Assembly: GCF_009866765.1 (NCBI RefSeq)
Contig: NZ_CP019431.1
Span: 5,724,001-5,788,000 of the forward strand
Source: Pseudomonas sp. S35
GTDB lineage: Bacteria; Pseudomonadota; Gammaproteobacteria; Pseudomonadales; Pseudomonadaceae
Reading direction: 5' to 3'
Length of the DNA: 64,000 nt
Below the pieces are notes generated by a model. The model ran no database searches. It was not told the DNA's origin and saw only the letters and a list, made by a program, of their open reading frames with translations. The position numbers were made by a program, and so were the translations under genes. Position 1 is the first letter of the stretch, and the number at the start of each line of letters is the position of its first letter. This document shows positions 36,832-45,293 of the stretch, piece after piece.

Positions 36832-37401
36832 CTATCCGTGCAGCGTGTCCAACCATTGGGCGCGGGTGATGCGGTACAAAACATGTGGGCGCAGCGGGTC
36901 ATCGGCTGCGACCTTGGGGTGTTCAAAATCTGCCTGGGGATCGTAATGCATGCCGATGGCCTGCATGACTTTTTGTGATGGCAGATTGGCTTCAGTGGTA
37001 AAGGCGACGATTTCATCCAACTGCACGCGGTCAAAACCACAGCGCAACGCAGTCCACGCCGCCTCACTGGCATAACCCAGGCCCCAATGCTCGCGGGCCA
37101 GGCGCCAACCGATTTCCACCGCGGGGGCAAACCCTGCGTCAAAGCTGACATGCTGCAGCCCGGTCAGGCCGATGAAGTCGCCGGTGTCCTTGCGTTGCAA
37201 GGCCCAGAAACCAAAGCCGTATTCGGCAAAATGGCCGCGAATCCGCCCGATCAGCGCGGCGCTTTCCAGGTGGCTCAGCTTGGCCGGGAAATAGCGCATC
37301 ACCTGCGGGTCGGCGCACATGCTGGCGAAAGCCGTCAGGTCGCTGTCGCGCCATTGGCGCAGCACCAGGCGTGCACTTTCCAATTCGAGTATCGGCTCCA
37401 T
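36832..37401 (-). CDS. GNAT-family N-acetyltransferase
   Basis: 189 aa from the ATG at 37401 (AGGGGA upstream). It opens with LELESARLVLRQWRDSDLTAFASMCADPQVMRYFP, the RimJ/RimL signature, and has the acetyl-CoA loop WRLAREHWGLGYASEAAWTAL (about 112-132). RimJ/L-like proteins acetylate protein N-termini or small amines; the target here is unknown. It lies 37 bases upstream of tesB and is probably in the same transcript. Confidence 0.9.
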   Translation of the reverse strand: MEPILELESARLVLRQWRDSDLTAFASMCADPQVMRYFPAKLSHLESAALIGRIRGHFAEYGFGFWALQRKDTGDFIGLTGLQHVSFDAGFAPAVEIGWRLAREHWGLGYASEAAWTALRCGFDRVQLDEIVAFTTEANLPSQKVMQAIGMHYDPQADFEHPKVAADDPLRPHVLYRITRAQWLDTLHG

Positions 37402-37477
37402 GGGTCCCCTCCCCTTGCCATGTGCGTGAGTGTACAGCGCTGGTAAGATCCTTCGCAGGTTCCCGTCAGAAAATCCC

Positions 37478-38398
37478 ATGCCTTTGCCATTGATCTACCA
37501 CGATGACTACAGCCCCGCGTTCCCGGAAGACCACCGGTTCCCCATGGACAAGTTCCGCCTGTTGCGCGACCACCTGGTGGACAGCGGCCTGACCGAGGAC
37601 AGCCAACTGCTGCGCCCGCAGTTGTGCCCTGCCGAGATCCTGGCCCTGGCCCATGAACCTGGGTATATCGAACGCTACATGAGCGGCGAACTGTCCCGCG
37701 AAGACCAGCGCCGCCTCGGCCTGCCCTGGAGCGAAGACCTGGCCCGGCGCACGGTGCGCGCAGTGGGCGGCTCGATCCTGGCGGCAGAGCAAGCGCTGGA
37801 GCACGGCCTGGCCTGTCACCTGGCGGGCGGCACGCACCACGCGCATTACGATTACCCAGCGGGCTTTTGCATCTTCAATGACCTGGCGGTGATCAGCCAT
37901 TACCTGCTGGCCAGCGGTCGGGTCAACCGCGTGCTGATCTTTGACTGCGACGTGCACCAGGGCGACGGCACCGCACGTATCCTCCATGACACGCCGGATG
38001 CCATCACCGTGTCACTGCACTGCGAAAAGAACTTCCCGGCGCGCAAGGCCCAGAGCGACTGGGACATCCCCCTGCCCATGGGCATGGGCGATGCCGATTA
38101 CCTGCGCGTGGTCGACGACGCCCTCAACTACCTGCTGCCGCTCTACCAGCCCGACCTGGTGCTGTACGACGCCGGCGTCGATGTGCACAAGGATGACGCC
38201 CTCGGTTATCTCAAGCTGACAGACGAAGGCGTCGCCGCCCGCGATGAAAGCGTGATGCGCCATTGCCTGGGCCGCGACATTGCGGTGATGGGCGTGATCG
38301 GCGGCGGCTACAGCAAAGACCGCCCGGCCCTGGCCAGGCGCCACGGCATCCTGCACCACAGTGCGCAACGGGTGTGGACGTCATCAGGTTGTCATTGA
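37478..38398 (+). CDS. Histone deacetylase family amidohydrolase
   Basis: 306 aa from the ATG at 37478. Zinc/catalytic motifs of class I-like deacetylases: GGTHHAHYDYPAGFCIFNDLAV (two histidines), FDCDVHQGDGTARIL (Asp-His zinc ligands) and LYDAGVDVHKDDALG (third ligand region). It probably removes acetyl groups from a small molecule or protein lysine, as for AcuC or acetylpolyamine amidohydrolases. Divergent from the GNAT acetyltransferase gene, which is suggestive but not proof of a paired role. Confidence 0.92.
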   Translation: MPLPLIYHDDYSPAFPEDHRFPMDKFRLLRDHLVDSGLTEDSQLLRPQLCPAEILALAHEPGYIERYMSGELSREDQRRLGLPWSEDLARRTVRAVGGSILAAEQALEHGLACHLAGGTHHAHYDYPAGFCIFNDLAVISHYLLASGRVNRVLIFDCDVHQGDGTARILHDTPDAITVSLHCEKNFPARKAQSDWDIPLPMGMGDADYLRVVDDALNYLLPLYQPDLVLYDAGVDVHKDDALGYLKLTDEGVAARDESVMRHCLGRDIAVMGVIGGGYSKDRPALARRHGILHHSAQRVWTSSGCH

Positions 38399-38569
38399 GT
38401 TATGAGCGTTACCCACAATGGCTGTGGAACGGCCTGTGGATAACTTGAGTGTAAGCGTCTGAGAGCCAGCGCCTATAAGGCCTGTAGATAAGTGTACGTT
38501 TTTTGATCAGGCAGCCAGGCTGGCGTCGGGTAGAATGCTCGGCCTATTCACGTCACCGTAGCCCTGCCC

Positions 38570-39796
38570 ATGTCTCAGACCGCACCTCACCACGTCACCA
38601 TCATCGGCGGCGGCCCCGCCGGGCTGATGGCCGCCGAAGTCTTGAGCCAGGCCGGGGTGCGCGTAGAGCTGTATGACGGCATGCCGTCGGTGGGGCGCAA
38701 ATTCCTGCTGGCGGGTGTGGGCGGCATGAACATCACCCACTCCGAGGCTTACCCGGCCTTTCTCTCACGCTATGCCGAACGCGCGCCGCAGTTGGCGCCG
38801 TTGCTGCGTGGGTTTGGTGCCGAGGCATTGTGCGAATGGATCCACGGCCTGGGCATCGAGACGTTTGTCGGCACCTCCGGGCGGGTATTTCCCACGGACA
38901 TGAAAGCCGCCCCGCTGCTGCGCGCCTGGCTCAAGCGTTTGCGCGACCAAGGGGTGGTTATCCACACCCGGCATCGCTGGATCGGATGGGATGCCGAGGG
39001 CGGCTTAGTTATCCACAGCCCGGAAGGCGAAAAAACTATCCACAGTGATGCCGTGCTGCTGGCCTTGGGTGGCGGCAGTTGGTCGCGCCTGGGCTCCGAC
39101 GGTGCCTGGCTGCAATTGCTGGAAGCCAAAGGCGTGCCTTACGTGGCGCTGCAGCCGAGCAATTGCGGCTTCGAGGTGTCGGCCTGGAGCGAATTGCTGG
39201 TGAGCAAATTCGCCGGCGCCCCGTTGAAAAACGTCGCCATTGGGCTGGGCGATGACAAACCTCGGCTCGGCGAATGTGTAATCACCGCCACCGGCATCGA
39301 GGGCAGCCTGATCTATGCGCTGTCGGCGCCGATCCGCGAGGCGATCAACCGCGACGGCTCAGCCACGGTGCATATCGATTTGCTGCCGAGCCGGCCCCTG
39401 GACAAGGTCCAGGCGGCGCTGGCCAAGCCACGCGGTTCACGTTCGATGAGCAAGCATTTGCACAGTCAGCTGGGGCTGGACGGGGTCAAGGCGGCTTTGT
39501 TGCGGGAGTTGGCGCCAGCCGATCACTTCCATGACCCGGAGCAACTGGCGGTGGATATCAAAGCCTTGCCGTTGACGCTGGTGAAGACGCGGCCGATGGA
39601 CGAGGCGATCAGTACCGCAGGCGGTGTGCCGTTTGAGGCGCTGGATGAGCGACTGATGCTCAAGCAACTGCCGGGGGTGTTTTGTGCGGGGGAGATGCTG
39701 GATTGGGAAGCGCCGACCGGCGGGTACTTGCTGACGGGGTGTTTTGCCAGCGGGCGGGCGGCTGGACGGGGGATGTTGGAGTGGCTTGAGCGCTGA
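38570..39796 (+). CDS. HI0933/YhiN-family flavoprotein (TIGR03862 type)
   Basis: 408 aa. FAD-binding Rossmann motif VTIIGGGPAGLMAAEVLSQAG (about 9-29), followed by GRKFLLAGVGGMNITHSE, the family hallmark, and a C-terminal CAGEMLDWEAPTGGYLLTGCFASGRAAG that contacts FAD. Function is not established for this family. A cluster of TTATCCACA-like stretches near 38950-39050 is coding sequence. It converges on rhlE across a REP pair. Confidence 0.9.
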   Translation: MSQTAPHHVTIIGGGPAGLMAAEVLSQAGVRVELYDGMPSVGRKFLLAGVGGMNITHSEAYPAFLSRYAERAPQLAPLLRGFGAEALCEWIHGLGIETFVGTSGRVFPTDMKAAPLLRAWLKRLRDQGVVIHTRHRWIGWDAEGGLVIHSPEGEKTIHSDAVLLALGGGSWSRLGSDGAWLQLLEAKGVPYVALQPSNCGFEVSAWSELLVSKFAGAPLKNVAIGLGDDKPRLGECVITATGIEGSLIYALSAPIREAINRDGSATVHIDLLPSRPLDKVQAALAKPRGSRSMSKHLHSQLGLDGVKAALLRELAPADHFHDPEQLAVDIKALPLTLVKTRPMDEAISTAGGVPFEALDERLMLKQLPGVFCAGEMLDWEAPTGGYLLTGCFASGRAAGRGMLEWLER

Positions 39797-39821
39797 GATT
39801 TTTGGTGAGTTCAAAGCCGCC

Positions 39822-39900
39822 ATCGGGGGCAAGCCCGCTCCCACATTTGACCGAGTTCCAACGTTGGAATGCTGTCGAAGTGGGAGCGGGCTTGCTCGCG
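39822..39900. repeat. Paired REP element (REPIN-like)
   Basis: ATCGGGGGCAAGCCCGCTCC at 39822 and the inverse GTGGGAGCGGGCTTGCTCGC at 39880 flank a short spacer with the palindrome TCCAACGTTGGA. Between convergent genes. Confidence 0.85.
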
Positions 39901-39925
39901 AAGAGGCCATCAGCTACAGCGCAAA

Positions 39926-41263
39926 TTACTTCTTCTTGCGCGGCCCAGTATTGAACACCGGCACCTTGCGCACCGGCTTGATCGACGGCTCCACCGGCGC
40001 CGACTCCCCACTGTCCACCCACTTACCCAGGTTGCGCTTACCGCCGCCACCGCCGGACGCCTTAGGCTTCTTCGGCTTTTTCGGCTTCTTCACCACTTGC
40101 CCGCTGGCATCGGTGTCCGGCACGCGGTGTTCCGGTTCGAAGTCCTGCTCCATCTTGCGGGTCAGCGTCTGACGGGTCAGCATCTCGATGGCCGACAGCA
40201 TGTTCACTTCATCGGCGCACACCAGGGAAATCGCTTCGCCGGTGTTGCCCGCACGCCCGGTACGGCCGATACGGTGGATGTAGTCCTCGGCCACGATCGG
40301 CAGGTCGAAGTTGACCACCATCGGCAGGTCTTCGATATCCAGGCCACGGGCCGCCACGTCGGTGGCCACCAGGATCTGCACTTCGCTGCTCTTGAAGCGA
40401 TCCAGCGCACGCTGGCGAGTGGCTTGGGGCTTGTCGCCGTGGATGCCGTCGGCATTGATGCCCAGGCCTTGCAACTTATCCACCAGCGCATCCACACCGT
40501 TACGGGTCTTGGCGAACACCAGCACCTGCTTCCAGCGGCCTTTGCGCATCAGGTGCACAAACAGCTCCGCCTTGCGCTTCTTGTCCACCGGCACCACCCA
40601 CTGCTTCACGGTGTTGGCGGCGACGTTGCGCGGGCTGACTTCGATGCTCAGCGGGTCGTTGAGCATCTGCCCGGCCAGCGTACGGATCTCGTCGGAGAAG
40701 GTCGCAGAGAACAGAAGGGTCTGGCGCTTTTTCGGCAGCATGCGGTAGATGTTCGCCAGCTCTTCGGAGAAGCCCAGGTCGAGCATGCGGTCAGCTTCAT
40801 CCAGCACCAGGGTTTGCAGTTGATTGAGCTTCAGCGCGTTCTGGCGGAACAGGTCGATCAGGCGGCCAGGGGTGGCGACCAGGATGTCGACCCCCTTGCG
40901 CAGCTTCATCATCTGCGGGTTGATGCTCACGCCGCCGTACACCGCATAAGTGGTCAACGGCAGGTTTTGCGCATATTCGGCAACGCTGGCGTGCACCTGC
41001 TCGGCCAGCTCGCGAGTCGGGCACAGGATCAGCGCACGCGCCGAGTTGGCGGCGACTTTCGGCCCTTCCATAGTCAGCAGCTGCAGCAGCGGCAAAGCGA
41101 AACCGGCGGTCTTGCCGGTGCCGGTCTGGGCCGCAGCCATCAGGTCGCGACCGGCCAGCACCGCCGGAATGGCTTGCGCCTGCACCGGCGTCGGGGTCTG
41201 GTAGCCAAGCGTCTCAAGGGCGCGCAGCAAGGGTTCGATCAGGCCAAGGGTGGCGAAAGTCAT
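39926..41263 (-). CDS. rhlE: DEAD-box RNA helicase RhlE
   Basis: 445 aa from the ATG at 41263 (MTFATLGLIEPLL). All motifs are present: Q motif TPTPVQAQAIP, AAQTGTGKTAG, LVLDEADRML, LLFSATF and HRIGRTGRAGNTG. The C-terminus is a basic, Gly-rich tail (KKPKKPKKPKASGGGGGK) that binds RNA in RhlE proteins. It remodels RNA in ribosome assembly and mRNA decay. Confidence 0.94.
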   Translation of the reverse strand: MTFATLGLIEPLLRALETLGYQTPTPVQAQAIPAVLAGRDLMAAAQTGTGKTAGFALPLLQLLTMEGPKVAANSARALILCPTRELAEQVHASVAEYAQNLPLTTYAVYGGVSINPQMMKLRKGVDILVATPGRLIDLFRQNALKLNQLQTLVLDEADRMLDLGFSEELANIYRMLPKKRQTLLFSATFSDEIRTLAGQMLNDPLSIEVSPRNVAANTVKQWVVPVDKKRKAELFVHLMRKGRWKQVLVFAKTRNGVDALVDKLQGLGINADGIHGDKPQATRQRALDRFKSSEVQILVATDVAARGLDIEDLPMVVNFDLPIVAEDYIHRIGRTGRAGNTGEAISLVCADEVNMLSAIEMLTRQTLTRKMEQDFEPEHRVPDTDASGQVVKKPKKPKKPKASGGGGGKRNLGKWVDSGESAPVEPSIKPVRKVPVFNTGPRKKK

Positions 41264-41311
41264 GTAGTTACCGTAGGAAAATTCAGCGCAAGGTCGCAAT
41301 TGCGCCGCAGT

Positions 41312-42208
41312 TTACCTTATTTCCGGCTTCGGCTTGCGCCACTGGGGCAGGCTGATCAACAGCACCGCGCTGATGATCACCAGCATCGCCAAGGCTTCTT
41401 CCAGGCCGATGGTCTCGCCAATGAACACAATCCCCAGCAACACGGCCACCGCCGGGTTGACGTAGGCATAGCTGGTGGCCGCCGCCGGGCGTACGTGCTT
41501 GAGCAGGTACATATAGGCATTGAAGGCGATGATCGAGCCGAACACGGCCAGGTACGCCAGGGCCAGCCAGCCTTCCAGCGGCGGCATGGCTTGCAGGCGC
41601 TCGCCAGTGAGCGCACTGGCGATCAACAGCGTCACGCCGGCGACCAGCATTTCTGCGGCACTGGCCATTGCACCCGGCGGCAATGGCAGGCGCCGGCTCC
41701 ACACCGAACCAAACGCCCACGACGCCGCCGCGAACAGCAGCAACGCGGCGCCCATCGGGCTCGATTGCAAGGTGCTGCCCATATTCAGCATGGCGATGCC
41801 GACCATCCCCAGGATCACGCCCGCCCATTCCAAGCGGGTATTGCGCGCGCCCCAAAAGTAGCCGCACAGCAAGGTAAACAGCGGCACCGTCGCTACCGCC
41901 AGCGCGGCCACGCCGGACGACACCCCGGTGTGCTCGGCCACACTCACCGCGCCGTTACCGAAGGTCAGCAGCAAAATGCCGATCTTGGCCGCCGCCTTCC
42001 ACTGCTCCCAGGTCGGTGCCGGCGCCCCACGCCAGCGCAAAAAGCCATACATCGCAGCCCCCGCCAGCAAAAAGCGAATCCCGCCCAGCATCAGCGGCGG
42101 CCAATATTCAACGCCGATGCGGATCACCAGGTAGGTAGACCCCCAAATCACATATAACGCAAAAAAAGCGGCGATCAACGGTAAGGGAAAGCGACGTGTG
42201 CCAGGCAT
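41312..42208 (-). CDS. yedA: DMT-family exporter (YedA-like)
   Basis: 298 aa, ten membrane helices. LIAAFFALYVIWGSTYLVIRIGVEYWPPLMLGGIRFLLAGA is the YedA/RhaT-type start, and the second EamA repeat has SYAYVNPAVAVLLGIVFIGETIG. Probable exporter of amino acids or drugs. It is divergent from an Lrp-family regulator with a 160-base gap, so that regulator may control it. Confidence 0.88.
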   Translation of the reverse strand: MPGTRRFPLPLIAAFFALYVIWGSTYLVIRIGVEYWPPLMLGGIRFLLAGAAMYGFLRWRGAPAPTWEQWKAAAKIGILLLTFGNGAVSVAEHTGVSSGVAALAVATVPLFTLLCGYFWGARNTRLEWAGVILGMVGIAMLNMGSTLQSSPMGAALLLFAAASWAFGSVWSRRLPLPPGAMASAAEMLVAGVTLLIASALTGERLQAMPPLEGWLALAYLAVFGSIIAFNAYMYLLKHVRPAAATSYAYVNPAVAVLLGIVFIGETIGLEEALAMLVIISAVLLISLPQWRKPKPEIR

Positions 42209-42369
42209 TGGGCGGCTCGAAGGCAGAAATAAGAGAGGCTTATTCTAAAAAGGCAGGCGCTTAAACATAAGTTACAAAACCTGTTTAAACCGCCCATACA
42301 CTTTTCAAAGCATGGTTATGAGGGCTATAAACCATGCTTTCAAAAGCCACGCGCAACTGGAGCCTTATT

Positions 42370-42831
42370 ATGGATAAATACGACCGCATGCTCCTCAGCG
42401 CCCTGCTCGAAGACGGCCGCGCGTCCTACGCGCAACTGGCCCGCACGGTAAACCTCTCCGCCCCCGCCGTGGCCGAGCGCGTGGCCAAGCTGGAAGCCTG
42501 CGGGGTGATCACCGGGTATCAGGCCAAGGTGGATATGTCGAAAGTGGGGTTGCCGATCCAGTGCGTGATCGAACTGCGCCTGACCAACCACGGCAGCCAG
42601 AAGGTTTACGACGCCCTGGCCGAAATCCCCGAACTGACTGAATGCCACCGGGTGACCGGCGATCCGTGCGTGATCATGCAGGCAGCAGTGGGCTCGATGC
42701 CGGAGTTGGAGAATTTGATTAACCGAATCGCGAAGTTCGGGTTCAGCAAGACCTCGATCATTTTGTCGAGCGCGATAGAGCGGCGGGTGCCGTTGGGACA
42801 GTTGGAAACCAATGGCAAAAATGGTGGCTGA
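42370..42831 (+). CDS. Lrp/AsnC-family regulator
   Basis: 153 aa from the ATG at 42370 (GGAG upstream). N-terminal winged helix (LLSALLEDGRASYAQLARTVNLSAPAVAERVAKLEACGVITGY) and the RAM ligand domain (IQCVIELRLTNHGSQKVYDALAEIPELTECHRVTGDPCVIMQAAV). Divergence from the yedA-like exporter suggests amino-acid-responsive control of export. Its stop lies two bases from the convergent small gene. Confidence 0.9.
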   Translation: MDKYDRMLLSALLEDGRASYAQLARTVNLSAPAVAERVAKLEACGVITGYQAKVDMSKVGLPIQCVIELRLTNHGSQKVYDALAEIPELTECHRVTGDPCVIMQAAVGSMPELENLINRIAKFGFSKTSIILSSAIERRVPLGQLETNGKNGG

Positions 42832-42832
42832 T

Positions 42833-43114
42833 CTACCGCCATCGGGGGCCGCACTGCAGATCCGAGCGTTCAACGATCAAGTCAACTATCTGCTTGATGG
42901 TAGTGATGTGATCCCAATCTTCCTGGGTCGCTTGCAAGTTGAATTGCCACTTGATCTGCATGACAAAGCAGGTCAAATCATCATCAATAATCTTGAAGTC
43001 ATGGATGAAGTCTGTTTGCTCCGTGACCTGGCTTCGGTCGATGAAACCGATGATATCGACGAATAGCTGAATCACCTTTTCGCTGATCTCGGCTCTAGTC
43101 AGGCTACCTTCCAT
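42833..43114 (-). CDS. Acyl-carrier-protein-like small protein (DUF1493-like), no attachment serine
   Basis: 93 aa from the ATG at 43114, preceded by GAGG; an ATG at 43126 is possible. Its pattern follows an acyl carrier protein: helix 1 EISEKVIQLFVDIIGFI, helix 2 TCFVMQIKWQFNLQATQEDW and helix 3 ITTIKQIVDLIVER. Where a carrier has DSL, this reads IDDDLT, so there is no phosphopantetheine serine and it cannot act as a normal carrier. I recall similar proteins as DUF1493 but cannot confirm. It overlaps the upstream gene by 11 bases, as in effector-immunity or chaperone pairs. AT-richer than neighbours. Confidence 0.7.
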   Translation of the reverse strand: MEGSLTRAEISEKVIQLFVDIIGFIDRSQVTEQTDFIHDFKIIDDDLTCFVMQIKWQFNLQATQEDWDHITTIKQIVDLIVERSDLQCGPRWR

Positions 43115-43670
43115 TTCTTGCCTCATAGGCGCACTTACCAATACTGATTAGATCAAAGACAGCCAACCCCGCAGCTACGAAAGGAATGCCCCGTCCAATA
43201 ATGCCAAATACCCGGACGGTGCCAAACGTTGCTTTCGCCATTCTGGCCACCGTGGGTTGCCTGATCAATGTACGAGGGAAAAAGCGCATTCCAATGAGAC
43301 TCGCCAAGTTCGTCGTTTTGCTAGACCCAACATGAACCCAAGTGCCCACGGCAATTTTGCTTATAGGTATGCCCGCGGCGCCAGTGAGAACCGTTGCGGC
43401 CGTCAAGCCATAGTGTTGCTGTGTACATTTCCAGAGTTCGTCAAACGTGGTGCTCGGCACCGAGTAGTCAGCATGAACGGGCTTGAGTAACTGGTAACTG
43501 GCGCCATGGGTCCAGTCTGGCGAATTAGGTAAAACCATGACTGCCGGGCAACTTATCATCGAGTTTCCCAAATGAAACGCCATGCTTGAAGTTGAGCCGA
43601 AATCGATGCCGTTGCGTTGGAGTTCAAACTGGCTTCGCATGATTGCTGTGTGAAGATCGCTTTCCTGCAT
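43104..43670 (-). CDS. Uncharacterised protein with hydrophobic C-terminus, paired with an ACP-like partner
   Basis: 188 aa; I do not recognise the family. Residues 1-80 are mixed polar (NGIDFGSTSSMAFHLGNSMISCPAVMVLPNSPDW). A weakly hydrophobic segment (LTAATVLTGAAGIPISKIAVGTWVHVG) and a clear C-terminal one (FGIIGRGIPFVAAGLAVFDLISIGKCAYEA) could insert in a membrane. The coding sequence is AT-richer than its surroundings and has poorly biased third positions, as expected of acquired DNA. The downstream gene overlaps by 11 bases, so the two are made together. Confidence 0.7.
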   Translation of the reverse strand: MQESDLHTAIMRSQFELQRNGIDFGSTSSMAFHLGNSMISCPAVMVLPNSPDWTHGASYQLLKPVHADYSVPSTTFDELWKCTQQHYGLTAATVLTGAAGIPISKIAVGTWVHVGSSKTTNLASLIGMRFFPRTLIRQPTVARMAKATFGTVRVFGIIGRGIPFVAAGLAVFDLISIGKCAYEARNGR

Positions 43671-44168
43671 GACGTAGTCCCTGTACGTAAATGACAGTCG
43701 GGATCTTAGGTCGCAGCGAAGGGCTATAGACGGGAGAAGGTAAAATCCAGAAAGGTCCGACAGGACAGCAAGGCTAAGCCTACCGACTATTCAGAAAGCA
43801 GGTAAACGCCCCCAAAAACAGCTGTTGTTTCAAGGACAGCAAGACCGATCCCTTTCATTTGCGGGACGTTTCCGAGAGAATCCCACGGCCTTGTTTCCGC
43901 TGGATCAGGTAGCTAGTCTCGCCCCGTCATCGAATGTTCGGTGGCCGGACGTGCAAGTCCGACCAAACATAGGCTTTATAGATGCCCGCAAAATCAGCGC
44001 CCATTTATTGCGAGATGGCGCTGGTCTGTTATGGCAGCTGTACGCGGGAGATCTTCGGATCTACTGGGTTTGCCTTTTGTCCCGGTCTTGCACACCCGCG
44101 TGCCGCTGCCACCCTAATCGCGTGCAAGCGAATAGACGCAGCTCCTGCTTAACAAGAGGAGTTTCACC
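43671..44168. other. Gene-poor leader before the DUF6124 gene
   Basis: About 500 bases. No supported frame. It has two copies of GGACAGCAAG (43764-43773 and 43837-43846) and a small stem AGATC-TTCG-GATCT (44049-44062) with a stable tetraloop about 110 bases before the next gene. A structured leader RNA or small RNA is possible. Confidence 0.4.
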
Positions 44169-44465
44169 ATGGTCAAAGTCACCCCCGATCCACCCAGTTT
44201 CCTCAGCGAAGACGCCCTGCTCAATCGCCGAGCCATCGACTACTACCTCAAAGCCTGCGCCCCAGATGCCCCGCCCTTCATCCTGAACGACAACCTGAGC
44301 CTCGAAGACGCCCTCGCCCATGCGGCAGATTTGCTGCATTGCGCGGTGGGCACTGCCCACTCGTCGGGCGAGGCGATGGCTGTGCAGCAGCGGGCAGTGA
44401 TGCATTTGGTGGAGATGGCGAAGGGCGTAGTGGATCGGGCGTTGGAGTGTGTGCAGCCTCGATAG
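44169..44465 (+). CDS. DUF6124/DUF3077-type small protein
   Basis: 98 aa. AGAGGA ribosome site just upstream. The pattern MVKVTPDPP, ALLNRRAIDYYLKA, PFILNDNLSLEDALAHAADLLHCAV and GEAMAVQQRAVMHLVEMAKGVVDRAL is that of a Pseudomonas-specific small protein family found in several paralogues per genome. All-helical, cytoplasmic, function unknown. The family number is from memory. Confidence 0.85.
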   Translation: MVKVTPDPPSFLSEDALLNRRAIDYYLKACAPDAPPFILNDNLSLEDALAHAADLLHCAVGTAHSSGEAMAVQQRAVMHLVEMAKGVVDRALECVQPR

Positions 44466-44488
44466 CCTGACGAGCGCGGACTTCTGTG

Positions 44489-44615
44489 GTGAGCGGGCTT
44501 GCCCCGCGCTGGGCTGCGAAGCAGCCCTAAAACCTGCACCGCCGTTAATCCAGACATTCGGAGGTGACTTCATTGGGGGCTGCTGCGCAGCCCAGCGCGG
44601 GGCAAGCCCGCTCAC
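44489..44615. repeat. Solitary copy of the large inverted-repeat element
   Basis: Perfect 30-bp arms (44489-44518 and 44586-44615) around a 67-base loop. The arms are the same sequence as those of the tandem array at 26.8-27.6 kb, but the loop differs. Located between convergent genes. Confidence 0.9.
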
Positions 44616-44656
44616 TACAGCAAGCACCCTCCCACATTTTGAGCGGCGTTGTTCTA

Positions 44657-45268
44657 TCAGAACCCGCGATGTTTTTTCAGATGCTCATTGATCTTCGCGG
44701 CTGGGACTTTCTGCAGGGTGCACAGAAAATCGTGGGACAGCTCGCGCAAGCCGTGGGTACGCCGCAGTTCCTGGGCCAGGTGCGCCGTGAGGTTGGCCGC
44801 CATTTCCGCATCCGCCAGCGCTCGGTGGGCCTGGCCGGTGTGGGGCAGTTTTGCGAATGAATTCAACGTGCCGAGCTTGTGGTTCGGCGCGGCCGGCATC
44901 AATCGGCGGGCCAGCAGCAGGGAGCAGGCGAATTTTTGCAGGCGGGTGCGGCGGATCAGGCCCAGTTCGAAGTCCCAGAACTTCTGGTCGAACGCGGCGT
45001 TGTGCGCCATCAGCGGCGTGGTGCCGACGAATTCGTTGACTTCGTTCATCACCCGTTCGGCCGGCGGGGCGCTGCGCAGCATGGCGTTGCTGATGCCGGT
45101 GAGTTGTTCGATAAAGCCCGGCACGCGCACGCCTGCATTCATCAGGCTCTGGTAGCGGTCCACGATCTGGCCACGCTCAAGGATGACCACGGCAATTTCC
45201 GTGGCCCGGCAGTGGCTGCTCGGGGTGATGCCGGTGGTTTCAAAGTCGATGACCGCTATACGTTCCAA
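44657..45268 (-). CDS. DnaQ-like 3'-5' exonuclease
   Basis: 203 aa if it starts at the TTG at 45268 (reading LERIAVIDFETTG); the frame is open further upstream without similarity and no ATG fits. DEDDh nuclease motifs: Exo I VIDFETTG, Exo II LMAHNAAFDQKFWDFE, Exo III with HRALADAEMAANL. It degrades DNA or RNA from 3' ends; it may be a proofreading-like or stand-alone exonuclease. It follows the NYN gene by 26 bases on the same strand. Confidence 0.88.
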   Translation of the reverse strand: MERIAVIDFETTGITPSSHCRATEIAVVILERGQIVDRYQSLMNAGVRVPGFIEQLTGISNAMLRSAPPAERVMNEVNEFVGTTPLMAHNAAFDQKFWDFELGLIRRTRLQKFACSLLLARRLMPAAPNHKLGTLNSFAKLPHTGQAHRALADAEMAANLTAHLAQELRRTHGLRELSHDFLCTLQKVPAAKINEHLKKHRGF

Positions 45269-45293
45269 ACCTGTTCCAACTCCGTCTAAGCAT

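Noticed and set aside
38940..39060. Cluster of TTATCCACA-like sequences resembling DnaA boxes
   Set aside because: They lie inside the coding sequence of the flavoprotein gene, with no oriC neighbours.
39869..42157. 762-codon plus-strand frame over rhlE and the yedA-like gene
   Set aside because: It spans two recognised minus-strand genes and a REP pair, with a Gln/His/Arg-rich product and no domain.
43825..44286. 153-codon frame before and into the DUF6124 gene
   Set aside because: It overlaps the start of a well-supported gene in another frame and shows no coding bias or family.
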